A stretch of DNA of 64,000 nucleotides from an uncultured Alteromonadaceae bacterium (GTDB taxonomy: Bacteria > Pseudomonadota > Gammaproteobacteria > Enterobacterales > Alteromonadaceae): contig CANNDC010000004.1 of assembly GCA_947503265.1 (NCBI GenBank), positions 62,001-126,000 on the forward strand, read 5' to 3'. The first letter of the stretch is position 1. The number at the start of each line of letters is the position of its first letter. Of the stretch, positions 15,231 through 24,046 are shown piece after piece. A model generated the notes under the pieces. The model made no database searches. It saw nothing but the letters and a program-made list of their open reading frames with translations, and was not told where the DNA came from. A program made the position numbers and the translations under genes.

Positions 15231-18200
15231 ACACTGTCTCCTCTGATTCACCTTTTTCTTGATTGTTGCTTTGACTAGTCTGGGGTTTTATCTTGAAAGC
15301 TTTTCTATCAAATAGGCTATAAATCACCGGGATAAAAAAGAGCGTTAGTAAGGTGGCGAATATCAAACCAAAGATGACGGTAACAGCCATTGGTGTTCTT
15401 ATTTCAGCGCCTTCGCCAAAACCGATTGCCATGGGCAACAACCCTAGGACAGTCGTAGTCGTTGTCATCAAAATTGGGCGCAGTCTACTTTGTGCGGCTT
15501 CTAATATTGCCGCTGTCTTTTCGGTTCCGGTTTGTCGAATTTGATTGATTCTATCTATCAAGACGATGGCATTATTCACCACTATCCCAGCTAACATGAT
15601 TAAGCCGATAAACACCACGACGCTGATATTGGTTCCTGTGACAAATAAACCGTAAATAGAGCCAGCACAGGCGAGGGGAACGGTAAACAGAATGAGTAAT
15701 GGGTGCAATAAGGATTCGAATTGTGATGCCATCACCAAATACACCATAAACACGGCCAAGGCTAAAGCCATGTAGAGAGAATTGAAACTGGCTTCCATTT
15801 CTTCGCTTTGCCCGGATACTTTAGCTTGCAGGCTGATGGGCAGATTGATGTCGTCAATCACTTTTTGTGCTTCAACTACCGCCGTACCCAGATCGCCATA
15901 GGCCAGGTTAGCAGACACAACCACAACACGTTGCTGTCCAATTCGCGTTATTTCACTCGGGCCGATGGACATTTCAATATCTGCAACCGCATTTAAGGGA
16001 ATGGCTGGTGATGCACCTGGATTAACAATAATTTGAGAAATATCGCTGATTGAATCGCGTTGCGTTTCTTGATTTCGCACTAGTATATCGACTTTCCGGT
16101 CGGCAATGCTGTATTTGCTCGCCACTTCGCCACCGACTTTCGCCGCTATCAACTGAGATACTGCCGGTGCATTTAACCCTAGCTGGGATAATTTTGCATG
16201 ATCAAAGTGTATTTTCAATTCAGGATTGCCCGATTGTAATGAGCTCTTTATGTCGGCGAAGCGACCATCTTTGCTTAGGGCGGTGGAGAGTTTATCGCCG
16301 TAGCGCTTTAATACGCCAAGATCATAGCCTGCAACTTCGATTTCTAATGGAGTAGAGAAGCTAAACAATTCGGGTGTCCCAAATTTACTTTGTACCCCCG
16401 CTTGAACGCTTAAATATTCCCGCATTGCGCCAATTATAGCTTGTTGCTGTTGTTGGTCAGCATTTTCTGTCAATACCACATTTAGTTTGCCCCAGTGATC
16501 ACCACCTTGGCCCGGAGAGGCGTTCATTAGACTGCCTGTTCCCGCGATGGAATAGGTTCGCGCAACGTTTGGTTGCTTTTCCGTAAACTTAGCCAACTCT
16601 GCTATGACAGTATCGGTATTTTCCAATCGAGAACCCGTCGGCAGGGTAACCTCGACATAAAATTCACCTTGGGCAAGCGGTGGAATCAGCTCAACCCCTA
16701 TTTTGGGTAAGAATACAAATGACAGCCCAGATAAGCCTATCACCATAGTCATCACAATTAATCTTGCTTTTAACGCGCTTTGTAGTGCTTTTTTATAGGC
16801 TTTATCAAGCACATTTAACGCCTTATCAAACACCCAAATTAATGGTTTGAATAGCCACTTTAGGGCTTTAGAAACAAGCCTGAAAATTCCTATAGCCAAG
16901 GTCGCGATGAGAAATGGAATAAACACGAATATTGTGCGTGTTAATAGTTTGAAAGGGTACAAGACGACAAATGCCGTCCAACCCATTTTAGTCGTCGGCT
17001 TGGTTTTTTGTTTACGCGGTCCCAAATCTAATTCTTGTGGATTCGACGAGGCATTTTCGCGAGCCGCTAACATGGGGATAATCGTTAACGCAACTACAAG
17101 CGAGGCAGCAAGTGCAAAGGTAACGGTTAGCGCTTGATCGCTGAATAATTGTCCTGCGATACCTTCAACAAAGACTAACGGGAAAAATACCGCCATGGTG
17201 GTCAGTGTTGACGCTATGATTGCCATAGATACTTCTTTAGTACCATTGCTGGCGGCTGCTTTAGCATCTGTGGTCAACTTTTTGTGTCTATCGATGTTTT
17301 CCAACACAACGATACTGTTGTCTACCAGTAAGCCAATAGCCAAAGCAATACCACCCAAACTCATGATGTTAAGGCTAATGTCGTAACCGTTCATTAAGTT
17401 GAAGGTAGCAATAATAGAAACAGGAATAGAGATTGAAATAATCAGCGTGGGCCAAATGTTTTTAAGGAATAAATACAAAACAAACATAGCTAAAATACCG
17501 CCAATGATGGCTGCAGATTTAACTTGTTCAATTGCATTACCTATAAACTCTGATTGGTCGTATACCAATTGCATTTGATAGCCGTCTGGCAACACATCTT
17601 CAATCTTATTTAATTGTTTGTTAACTGCTTCCGCGACACGCACAGTATTGGCATCGCCTTCTTTGTAAATGGCAATCTCAACCCCTTCAAAACTGTCGAA
17701 TCGAGTGATGGAGTTTCGTTCTTTGTATGCATCTGTCACCTCAGCGACATCGCCTAAACGTATGTGTCTATCTTCACGGGTAGCGATGAATAAATCCCGC
17801 ATATCATCGAGAGATTGAAACTGGTTTAACGTACGTACCAGATATTCTTGAGAGCCGTCTTCAACGCGACCGCCTGAGGCATTTACATTTTCATCTTTAA
17901 GGCGCTTGATGATATCTGCCATGGATAAATTCAGTTGGCTGGCACGTTCTTGATTGACCAAAACTTGTATTTCGTTTTCCAGCCCACCGCCTATTCTTAC
18001 TGAAGCGACCCCTTCAACTGATTCAAGTTTGCGTTTTATGTGGTCCTCTGCGTAAGCGCGAATCTGTTTCATCGCGTTCACATCAAGAGGGACTTGTGTA
18101 TCTGCTGAATTGCCCTCGTTTTTGTTGCCTAACCCATATCGCATAACAGGATCGAGACTCGGATTAAAACGCAGTAGTAAAGGTCGTTTAACGTCTAAAG

Positions 18201-18552
18201 GAAGTTGTAAAACATCCAGTTTCTCACGCACCTCTAAGCTGGCCAAATCCATGGGGGTTCCCCATTCAAACTCGAGAACCACATCAGATTGCTCTGCTTT
18301 TGATGCCGACGTTACTGTGCGTACACCTTTGACAACACCAATGGCTTCCTCAATCGGTTTGGACACTAATTGTTCAATTTCACCGGGAGCTGCCCCAATA
18401 TAATCGGTTCTGATTGTAAGAGTAGGGTAAGATAGTTCAGGCAGCAGATTGATGGATAATCGGGACAGGGAAACCATACCAAACAAAATAACCGCCAGTG
18501 TGAACATCCATACCGTTACCGGTCTTTTTACTGCGACGTCAACGAGATTCAT
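15223..18552 (-). CDS. RND-family efflux pump, inner-membrane transporter (first pump of operon)
   Basis: A 1109-residue RND transporter, longer than AcrB-type pumps (about 1030-1050). It begins MNLVDVAVKRPVTVWMFTLA with helix 1, and helix 4 has GIALAIGLLVDNSIVVLENI with a single relay Asp. The extra length is an insertion after helix 6 (about residues 500-600): a Lys/Pro-rich linker followed by hydrophobic stretches such as FVFIPFLIATLAIGIFRLV, so there may be additional membrane helices. The last 25 residues are a polar tail with no counterpart in AcrB. It follows the adaptor gene by 12 bases and overlaps the second pump by 8. Two unlike pumps with one adaptor recall MdtABC, in which MdtB and MdtC form a heterotrimer. 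Confidence 0.92.
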   Translation of the reverse strand: MNLVDVAVKRPVTVWMFTLAVILFGMVSLSRLSINLLPELSYPTLTIRTDYIGAAPGEIEQLVSKPIEEAIGVVKGVRTVTSASKAEQSDVVLEFEWGTPMDLASLEVREKLDVLQLPLDVKRPLLLRFNPSLDPVMRYGLGNKNEGNSADTQVPLDVNAMKQIRAYAEDHIKRKLESVEGVASVRIGGGLENEIQVLVNQERASQLNLSMADIIKRLKDENVNASGGRVEDGSQEYLVRTLNQFQSLDDMRDLFIATREDRHIRLGDVAEVTDAYKERNSITRFDSFEGVEIAIYKEGDANTVRVAEAVNKQLNKIEDVLPDGYQMQLVYDQSEFIGNAIEQVKSAAIIGGILAMFVLYLFLKNIWPTLIISISIPVSIIATFNLMNGYDISLNIMSLGGIALAIGLLVDNSIVVLENIDRHKKLTTDAKAAASNGTKEVSMAIIASTLTTMAVFFPLVFVEGIAGQLFSDQALTVTFALAASLVVALTIIPMLAARENASSNPQELDLGPRKQKTKPTTKMGWTAFVVLYPFKLLTRTIFVFIPFLIATLAIGIFRLVSKALKWLFKPLIWVFDKALNVLDKAYKKALQSALKARLIVMTMVIGLSGLSFVFLPKIGVELIPPLAQGEFYVEVTLPTGSRLENTDTVIAELAKFTEKQPNVARTYSIAGTGSLMNASPGQGGDHWGKLNVVLTENADQQQQQAIIGAMREYLSVQAGVQSKFGTPELFSFSTPLEIEVAGYDLGVLKRYGDKLSTALSKDGRFADIKSSLQSGNPELKIHFDHAKLSQLGLNAPAVSQLIAAKVGGEVASKYSIADRKVDILVRNQETQRDSISDISQIIVNPGASPAIPLNAVADIEMSIGPSEITRIGQQRVVVVSANLAYGDLGTAVVEAQKVIDDINLPISLQAKVSGQSEEMEASFNSLYMALALAVFMVYLVMASQFESLLHPLLILFTVPLACAGSIYGLFVTGTNISVVVFIGLIMLAGIVVNNAIVLIDRINQIRQTGTEKTAAILEAAQSRLRPILMTTTTTVLGLLPMAIGFGEGAEIRTPMAVTVIFGLIFATLLTLFFIPVIYSLFDRKAFKIKPQTSQSNNQEKGESEETVYG

Positions 18553-18564
18553 AATTTTCCCCGA

Positions 18565-19677
18565 TTAGCCGTTTACAACTTCAACAGTCGCTTTGTCTTT
18601 AAGATTTTGGTGCCCAGTTATCACGACTTTTTCTTTACCCGTTAAACCTTCAAGGATTTCTATATAGTCGCCTTCTTGGTAGCCAATTTTAACGGCTACC
18701 TTATTAGCTATACCTTCATCATCAACTACAAACACATTCACTTTGTCGTCAATGGCAAGTAGCGCTTTGCGGGGAAGTAATGTGGCATTCTCTTTCGTGT
18801 CGTAGTTCAAGAATACCTGTGTAAACATGCCTGATTTTAAGTGGTTGTCTGGATTGGGAACACGAAGAGTGACTTTGAATGTGCCGGTTTTGGCGTTGAT
18901 AACCGGGCTAATACGTTCTACGTAAGCAGTAATTTCTGCGTCTTGAAGTGCGGTAACTACTAGCTTAGCGCTTTGTTCTTTATGCACTCTGGCAAGCTCT
19001 TTCTCGGGTAAATGAACAATGCCATACAATTGTTTTTGCTGCACGATATGGAACATACGCTCACGCTGAAAAGACTCAGTTAAATTACCCACTTTGGCGT
19101 TTCTTTCGGCTATATATCCGCTTATTGGCGCGACTATTGTCGCTTCTTTTAAATCCAATTTAGCTAAGGCCAGTGTCGCTTTAGCCGATTCATATTGTGC
19201 GTTTAGCTTATCGTAAGTGTCATCACTCACTAGTTTTTTGCTATAAACTTTGTTGATTTTGTTCAGCTCTTTTTCTATTCCTTGCAAGTCTGCGGCGGCT
19301 CTTGTCAAGTTAAGCTGATAACGTTCTGGCTCTAATTGCGCGAGGGTTTGTCCTTTTTCTACGTAATCGCCTTCTTCTACATAAATTCGCTCAATGATGC
19401 CCGATGCGCGAGCCACCACAAAAGCTTCTTCCTTAGCTTCTAAAACGGCAGTGGTAGAATAATTCGATGAAATATTACCTTGTTTGAGTTGGGCAACTTC
19501 AACAGGGATTGGTATGACAGCAGCAACTTCTTGTTTTTCTACTGATTCTCCGTTTGCCGATGCACCGCCGCATCCGCTTAACACGCTTGCAAGGCCCATT
19601 GCCAGCGCCAAAGAACTTCCTTTTATCAACATTGATAGTGACCGACTATTATTTTTGTAATTCTGCCAAGCTTCCAT
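18565..19677 (-). CDS. RND efflux periplasmic adaptor lipoprotein
   Basis: The adaptor links the RND pumps to an outer-membrane channel. The product has a lipoprotein signal ending in ASVLSGC, so the mature Cys should be lipid-anchored in the inner membrane. After it come a lipoyl half-motif (VVARASGIIERIYVEEGDYV), an alpha hairpin, the second half (ATIVAPISGYIAERNAKVGN) and a beta-barrel domain ending in GLTGKEKVVITGHQNLKDKA. I use the ATG at 19677 (370 residues), preceded by GGGGCAG; a GTG at 19722 gives a 15-residue longer leader and an ATG at 19632 a shorter one. It is the first gene of the operon with the two pumps. No outer-membrane factor gene is in the operon. Confidence 0.88.
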   Translation of the reverse strand: MEAWQNYKNNSRSLSMLIKGSSLALAMGLASVLSGCGGASANGESVEKQEVAAVIPIPVEVAQLKQGNISSNYSTTAVLEAKEEAFVVARASGIIERIYVEEGDYVEKGQTLAQLEPERYQLNLTRAAADLQGIEKELNKINKVYSKKLVSDDTYDKLNAQYESAKATLALAKLDLKEATIVAPISGYIAERNAKVGNLTESFQRERMFHIVQQKQLYGIVHLPEKELARVHKEQSAKLVVTALQDAEITAYVERISPVINAKTGTFKVTLRVPNPDNHLKSGMFTQVFLNYDTKENATLLPRKALLAIDDKVNVFVVDDEGIANKVAVKIGYQEGDYIEILEGLTGKEKVVITGHQNLKDKATVEVVNG

Positions 19678-19788
19678 TTTTCTGCCCCATGTATTTTTGA
19701 AAATATGTTCAATAAACCGCACTTTTATTTAAAGATTGCATTGACTGTGCCAGTTGTAAATATTCTTTAAAAACAATTAGATATGTTA

Positions 19789-19824
19789 ATTCGATAACTT
19801 GTGAGTTAAGTATACTTATCGAAT
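19789..19824. promoter_or_regulatory. Inverted repeat in the RND / VWA divergent promoter region
   Basis: ATTCGATAA (19789-19797) and TTATCGAAT (19816-19824) are perfect 9-bp inverted arms separated by 18 bases. The site lies in the 254-base region between the divergent adaptor gene and the VWA gene, about 110 bases upstream of each. It has the look of an operator for a dimeric regulator, but no regulator gene is adjacent except the ECF sigma factor in the downstream operon. Confidence 0.45.
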
Positions 19825-19931
19825 GTTGGCGAAATTCGCTATTTGTTGGCTGAATTGTTACAAGAAATTTAACCCCTTTTTAAAACTCGTTCGTTAATAG
19901 GGATAAACAACAAACAAATGGAAGTAAAACG

Positions 19932-21689
19932 ATGATAAAGAAAATAAAACCACACGTAATAATGCTCAGTTTTTGTTCAGTAATTGCTCTATCTGCCTGC
20001 ACCAGTGCAGATAGACAAGCTAGAAGTCAGCAACAAGACAAAGAAAAACAGCAAGTAGTATTGGTTGAACAAGAGGTAAAAGATTCAGCTGAATATATCG
20101 CCATAAAAACTGCACATGAATTGTCGGAAGCAAAAGTCATCACTGTGTCTGGGGTGCGAAAAAGAACAAATTTATCTCATGATGCCGGCGTCATGATGGC
20201 TGCTCCTCGCATTACCTATGGCGATGAAGTCAATAATGAAACATACCATAATACTGAAGAAAACCGCGTCTTCAATGCGTCTGTTGATCCTGTTTCTACC
20301 TTTTCTGTTGATGTTGATACGGGGAGCTATACCAATGTCAGACGAATGCTAAATCAAGGCGTTTTACCACCTTCAGACGCGGTAAGAATTGAAGAGTTCG
20401 TTAACTATTTTGACTACGAGTACAATATACCAAATGAAGAAAGTAACGGCCAACATCCTTTTAGTATCGATACGCAAATAGCGAAATCTCCATGGGATAC
20501 TGATAAGCACCTTTTAAGAATAGCCTTGAAAGGCAAAGAAACTCACGATACGAATAAAAAGCGTAATAAAAACCTGGTGTTTTTATTAGATGTGTCGGGC
20601 TCAATGAATCAACACAATAAATTACCCTTGGTCAAAAAAGCACTGAAAATGCTACTTTCTCAACTAACTGAGAGCGACAGTGTCGCTATTGTGGTTTATG
20701 CAGGTGCATCTGGCGTGGTATTAGAACCGACTGCGGCTACTCAAAGCTTCAAGATAGAAGCGGCCCTAGATAAGCTCTCTGCCGGTGGCTCAACCAATGG
20801 CGGACAAGGTATAGAGCTGGCCTACAAATTGGCGCAAAGTTCGTTTAAAAAAGATGGTGTAAACCGTGTGATCTTGGCTACTGATGGTGATTTTAATGTC
20901 GGCACTGTCAATCATGAACAACTGATTGATTTGATCGTTCGCAAACGAAATCAAGGTATTGAGTTAACCACATTGGGCTTCGGGCAAGGGAACTACAACG
21001 ATCATTTGATGGAACAACTAGCCAACAAGGGCAATGGGAACTATGCCTACATAGATACGCTAAATGAAGCGAGAAAAGTACTTGTAGAAGAACTTGAAGC
21101 CAATATGAGCACTATTGCTAAAGACACCAAAATTCAAATCGAATTTAACCCTAATGTGGTTTCTGAGTATCGTTTGATAGGTTATGAAAACAGAAAGCTC
21201 GCCAGAGAAGATTTTAACAATGATAAAGTGGATGCTGGTGAGATTGGTGAAGGCCATACCGTCACGGCGTTTTATGAAATCATTTTGAAAAATAGTGAAT
21301 CTAAATACAATGACGAATTACGCTATTCGCAAAACAATAGAACCGGTAGCGGTACGGTTAATTTAAATGAAGTGGCTCAGGTGAAACTGCGTTACAAGGC
21401 ACCAAACTCTGATCAAAGTCAGTTGATTACACAGGTTATCGAAAAAGATCTCATTAAATCATTTTCTAGCCAATCATCTGACTTCAAATTTGCTACGGCG
21501 GTAATAGAGTTTGCTGAATTACTGCGTAATGGCAAATATGCTAACAACATGGCAATCGATCAAGTGTTGCAAAGAGCGCAAGAAAATAAAGGAAAAGATG
21601 AATACGGGTCTCGAAGTGAATTTATCAGCTTAGTAAGAATGGCAAAGACACTTAATCCGGATATGATAATCTCTTATCAACAAAACTGA
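19932..21689 (+). CDS. Von Willebrand factor A domain lipoprotein, YfbK type
   Basis: A 585-residue lipoprotein: signal peptide with lipobox ALSAC (Cys 23), a Gln/Lys-rich linker, an N-terminal region with PVSTFSVDVDTGSYTNVRRM, a VWA domain starting near residue 212, and a C-terminal region of the DUF3520 type. The metal-ion site is intact: DVSGSMN (DxSxS, about 219-225), with SAGGSTNG and LATDGDFNVG supplying the Thr and Asp. Residues 68-78 (KVITVSGVRKR) resemble a TonB box/plug boundary. The gene is followed after 34 bases by an ECF sigma factor and then a likely anti-sigma gene, a conserved arrangement suggesting envelope stress sensing; this is inference. It is divergent from the RND operon. 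Confidence 0.88.
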   Translation: MIKKIKPHVIMLSFCSVIALSACTSADRQARSQQQDKEKQQVVLVEQEVKDSAEYIAIKTAHELSEAKVITVSGVRKRTNLSHDAGVMMAAPRITYGDEVNNETYHNTEENRVFNASVDPVSTFSVDVDTGSYTNVRRMLNQGVLPPSDAVRIEEFVNYFDYEYNIPNEESNGQHPFSIDTQIAKSPWDTDKHLLRIALKGKETHDTNKKRNKNLVFLLDVSGSMNQHNKLPLVKKALKMLLSQLTESDSVAIVVYAGASGVVLEPTAATQSFKIEAALDKLSAGGSTNGGQGIELAYKLAQSSFKKDGVNRVILATDGDFNVGTVNHEQLIDLIVRKRNQGIELTTLGFGQGNYNDHLMEQLANKGNGNYAYIDTLNEARKVLVEELEANMSTIAKDTKIQIEFNPNVVSEYRLIGYENRKLAREDFNNDKVDAGEIGEGHTVTAFYEIILKNSESKYNDELRYSQNNRTGSGTVNLNEVAQVKLRYKAPNSDQSQLITQVIEKDLIKSFSSQSSDFKFATAVIEFAELLRNGKYANNMAIDQVLQRAQENKGKDEYGSRSEFISLVRMAKTLNPDMIISYQQN

Positions 21690-21723
21690 ACCATAAGACT
21701 GAGCAGATAAATAAGGCCCGAGG

Positions 21724-22287
21724 TTGAAAAACAAAAGTGATGAGGCGTTAATAAAAGAGTATGGAGAAGGCAATCTAGATGCTTTCTCCACACTTTACAG
21801 TCGCCATAAAGGGGGAGTATATCGATATTTACTGCGCCAAATTAAAGACAATTCGACAGCAGAAGATATCTTTCAAGAAGTATGGAGTGCCGTGATACGC
21901 AGCGCTAGAGATTACAAGGAATCCGCAAAATTCACTACCTGGCTTTATACTCTCGCGCGAAACAAGATTATCGATAGAGCACGACATTTGAAAGTGGTGG
22001 AGGAAGCCTCCTATCTAAATATTGACGATAACGCATCAGAAAATCATGATGAAGGCGAGCTATCTTTGACCAGACAACAACAGAAGGCAGCGTTACAGCA
22101 GTGCTTAGGCAGTCTAGCGCCAGTCCAGTTGGATTGCTTTTTACTTAAAGAAGAAGGCAACTTATCCGTTAGGGATGTTGCTAAGGTAGTGGAAGTTTCG
22201 AGCGAGGCGGCAAAAAGTCGGATACGCTACGCATATAAAAATTTGCGGGCGTGTTTGCAAAACAAGTTAGGGAGTGCATTGTCGTGA
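21724..22287 (+). CDS. RNA polymerase sigma factor, ECF (sigma-70) family
   Basis: The 187-residue product has region 2 (DAFSTLYSRHKGGVYRYLLR, then TAEDIFQEVWSAVIRSARDY and the -10-binding FTTWLYTLARNKIIDRAR) and region 4 with the helix-turn-helix NLSVRDVAKVVEVSSEAAKS. It has no region 1 or 3, which defines ECF sigma factors. The start is TTG at 21724, supported by TAAGG eight bases upstream and because homologous sequence begins within a few residues; no internal ATG would preserve region 2. The stop overlaps the GTG start of the next gene (22284-22287), a coupling typical of sigma/anti-sigma pairs. Likely target promoters include its own operon, but this is not shown by sequence. Confidence 0.9.
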   Translation: MKNKSDEALIKEYGEGNLDAFSTLYSRHKGGVYRYLLRQIKDNSTAEDIFQEVWSAVIRSARDYKESAKFTTWLYTLARNKIIDRARHLKVVEEASYLNIDDNASENHDEGELSLTRQQQKAALQQCLGSLAPVQLDCFLLKEEGNLSVRDVAKVVEVSSEAAKSRIRYAYKNLRACLQNKLGSALS

Positions 22288-23306
22288 ATGAAGACGAAAA
22301 GATAATAAATGCTCTCTATACCTCATTGGAAGCGGAGACTCCTTCAAAAGAACTAGACGATAAGGTGTTGCAAGAAGCGAAACAGCATCTTCCACCTCAG
22401 TCACAGTGGCGCAAGTGGCAGTGGCCAGCGTCGATCGCCGCTTCGGTTGTATTCGTTTCGGTTATTTTATTTACACAATACGCGAGTTTTTCGCCTAATT
22501 TGGAAGAATCCATCGCCTCGGTTCCCCAACCCGTGGATCCATTTGAACTTGCAAATCAAGCCACCCTCGATAAGCAACAATTGGCCGAAGCGCAAAAAAT
22601 GCGGCGGCAAGAAGCTGATATTCTTGAGCAACAACGCATAACAGAGAGTGCAGAAAGATTAACCTCTGAGGCTAGTTCATTGGCCAGCAAAAGCCTAGCA
22701 GATATAGAAACGTTTACGGCTGAGACGTTAGCTGAGCCTGCCCCTGCCAATTTTGCACAAAATGAGGTACCTACTTTGGCTGCTAGGGCATTAGACAATG
22801 TTGAAATTGATGTAATGCCATTTGAGAATATAGCGCCTCCCAAAGTTGATGCTGATTTGGAGGTAGAGCAGGATTTACTCGTTGTCACGGGGTCAATGCC
22901 TGCTGAGACCGAAATGTCAGAAGATGTAGAAGCAATAGTTGTGAGTGTCTCTGGGGTTAAACTAGCGCCAGAAGATAAGCAAGTTGCTTCAGCCTTCGGT
23001 AAAACATCCAAACAAGCCTCCGAAGAAGCCAAGGAAGCTGAAATGCCAATGTTAGAATCGGATTATCTTAATCAACTATTGACAGATTTTGAAAAAATTA
23101 ATGCGCAAATCAAGGTGCTTGCAGCGAGTCAGAGCGAAAAACGTAAAATATTGCAAGGCAAATTGCAGAATATTCAACAAACAGCCTATGATCATCTCAC
23201 CTTACAAAGGTTGGCTGAGCCTAATCAGCAAATTCCTGCAAAATATTTGGATATGCTGAGTGTTGAACAACGTATTCAACTTGTTTCAAACTTGGCGGAA
23301 GATTAG
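22284..23306 (+). CDS. Single-pass membrane protein, probable anti-sigma factor
   Basis: A 340-residue protein with a short cytoplasmic N terminus (1-47), one membrane helix (about 48-66, WPASIAASVVFVSVILFTQY) and a large periplasmic part. The latter has a Gln/Ala/Glu-rich predicted helical stretch (95-150), two TonB-box-like motifs (LVVTGSMP 199-206, VVSVSGVKL 219-227) and a helical C terminus. The topology and coupling to the sigma gene suggest an anti-sigma factor, but I see no zinc-binding anti-sigma motif (HxxxCxxC), so the role is inferred from position. The GTG start at 22284 overlaps the sigma stop and has GGGAG upstream; an in-frame GTG at 22251 would overlap the sigma gene far more. 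The 3' end merges into a 7-bp tandem repeat. Confidence 0.7.
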   Translation: MNEDEKIINALYTSLEAETPSKELDDKVLQEAKQHLPPQSQWRKWQWPASIAASVVFVSVILFTQYASFSPNLEESIASVPQPVDPFELANQATLDKQQLAEAQKMRRQEADILEQQRITESAERLTSEASSLASKSLADIETFTAETLAEPAPANFAQNEVPTLAARALDNVEIDVMPFENIAPPKVDADLEVEQDLLVVTGSMPAETEMSEDVEAIVVSVSGVKLAPEDKQVASAFGKTSKQASEEAKEAEMPMLESDYLNQLLTDFEKINAQIKVLAASQSEKRKILQGKLQNIQQTAYDHLTLQRLAEPNQQIPAKYLDMLSVEQRIQLVSNLAED

Positions 23307-23342
23307 TGATTAGTGATTAGTGGATAGTAGATAGTGATTAGT
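23301..23342. repeat. Six-copy 7-bp tandem repeat between the probable anti-sigma gene and the ABC exporter
   Basis: The 42 bases divide exactly into heptamers: GATTAGT, GATTAGT, GATTAGT, GGATAGT, AGATAGT, GATTAGT. The first unit contains the stop codon of the preceding gene (GAT TAG), and the array ends 17 bases before the ATG of the ABC ATPase. A unit of seven is not a multiple of three, so gain or loss of a copy changes spacing to the downstream gene but does not alter either protein, because the stop lies in the first unit. Such arrays can vary by slippage. Confidence 0.85.
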
Positions 23343-23359
23343 CCAAAAGAAGAGTGTAG

Positions 23360-24046
23360 ATGACAAAAAAGAACGACAGTGTGATTGAAATCAATGATTT
23401 GCGCTTCAATTATCCAAATCAAGCCGACACCTTGAATATTAAACGTTTACAGGTTGAAGCTAGGCAAAAAGTGTTTGTGCAGGGTAATTCGGGAAGTGGG
23501 AAAAGCACACTGCTAAACATTTTGTGTGGAGTACATGCAGTAAAGTCAGGTGAGGTGAATGTGCTGGGTAAGCCTTTTCATGCTTTGCGAGCAAGTCAGC
23601 GTGATTCAATTCGGGCTAAACATATTGGCGTAGTGTTCCAACAATTCAACCTAATTCCCTACTTAAGTGTGATGGAAAATATTCAGCTAGCAGGCTATTT
23701 TTCAGGTTCATCTCGGCAATTGAGCACTGACATTGTCTCTCTTCTAAACGATCTGACGTTACCTCGTACCATTTGTGATAAAAGAGCAGATCAACTCAGT
23801 GTCGGTCAACAACAAAGGGTGGCCATTGCACGAGCGTTGATCAATAAACCTGCGTTAGTGATCGCAGATGAGCCAACTTCAGCGTTAGACGCTAGCGCAA
23901 CGAACGATTTTATAACGGCATTGTTGAAGGTTTGTGCCGCGGCGAATAGTGCCCTTGTTTTTGTCAGTCATGATGCCGCGTTAGCAGGTTATTTTGATCT
24001 CTCTATCGAAATGTCGTCAATTAATGAGGTGGCATATGCTATCTAA
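23360..24046 (+). CDS. ABC exporter ATP-binding protein, LolD/MacB type
   Basis: A 228-residue ATPase with Walker A GNSGSGKST (about residues 43-51), Q-loop VVFQQFNLIPYL, a modified signature LSVGQQQRVAIARAL (SVGQQ instead of SGGQQ), Walker B LVIADEPTSALD and switch His in FVSHDAALAG. The signature change of the first Gly to Val is tolerated in several LolD-like ATPases. It would drive the FtsX-type permease encoded next, whose start overlaps this stop by 11 bases. The pair follows the VWA/sigma/anti-sigma genes on the same strand, with a 7-bp tandem repeat between. No adaptor gene is present, so this could be a lipoprotein- or lipid-handling exporter and not a tripartite pump. Confidence 0.88.
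   Translation: MTKKNDSVIEINDLRFNYPNQADTLNIKRLQVEARQKVFVQGNSGSGKSTLLNILCGVHAVKSGEVNVLGKPFHALRASQRDSIRAKHIGVVFQQFNLIPYLSVMENIQLAGYFSGSSRQLSTDIVSLLNDLTLPRTICDKRADQLSVGQQQRVAIARALINKPALVIADEPTSALDASATNDFITALLKVCAAANSALVFVSHDAALAGYFDLSIEMSSINEVAYAI

Noticed and set aside
22556-23032. Antisense open frame of 158 codons across the probable anti-sigma gene
   Set aside because: A Ser/Ala/Cys-rich composition without motifs, mirror of the repetitive Ala/Glu-rich coding strand.
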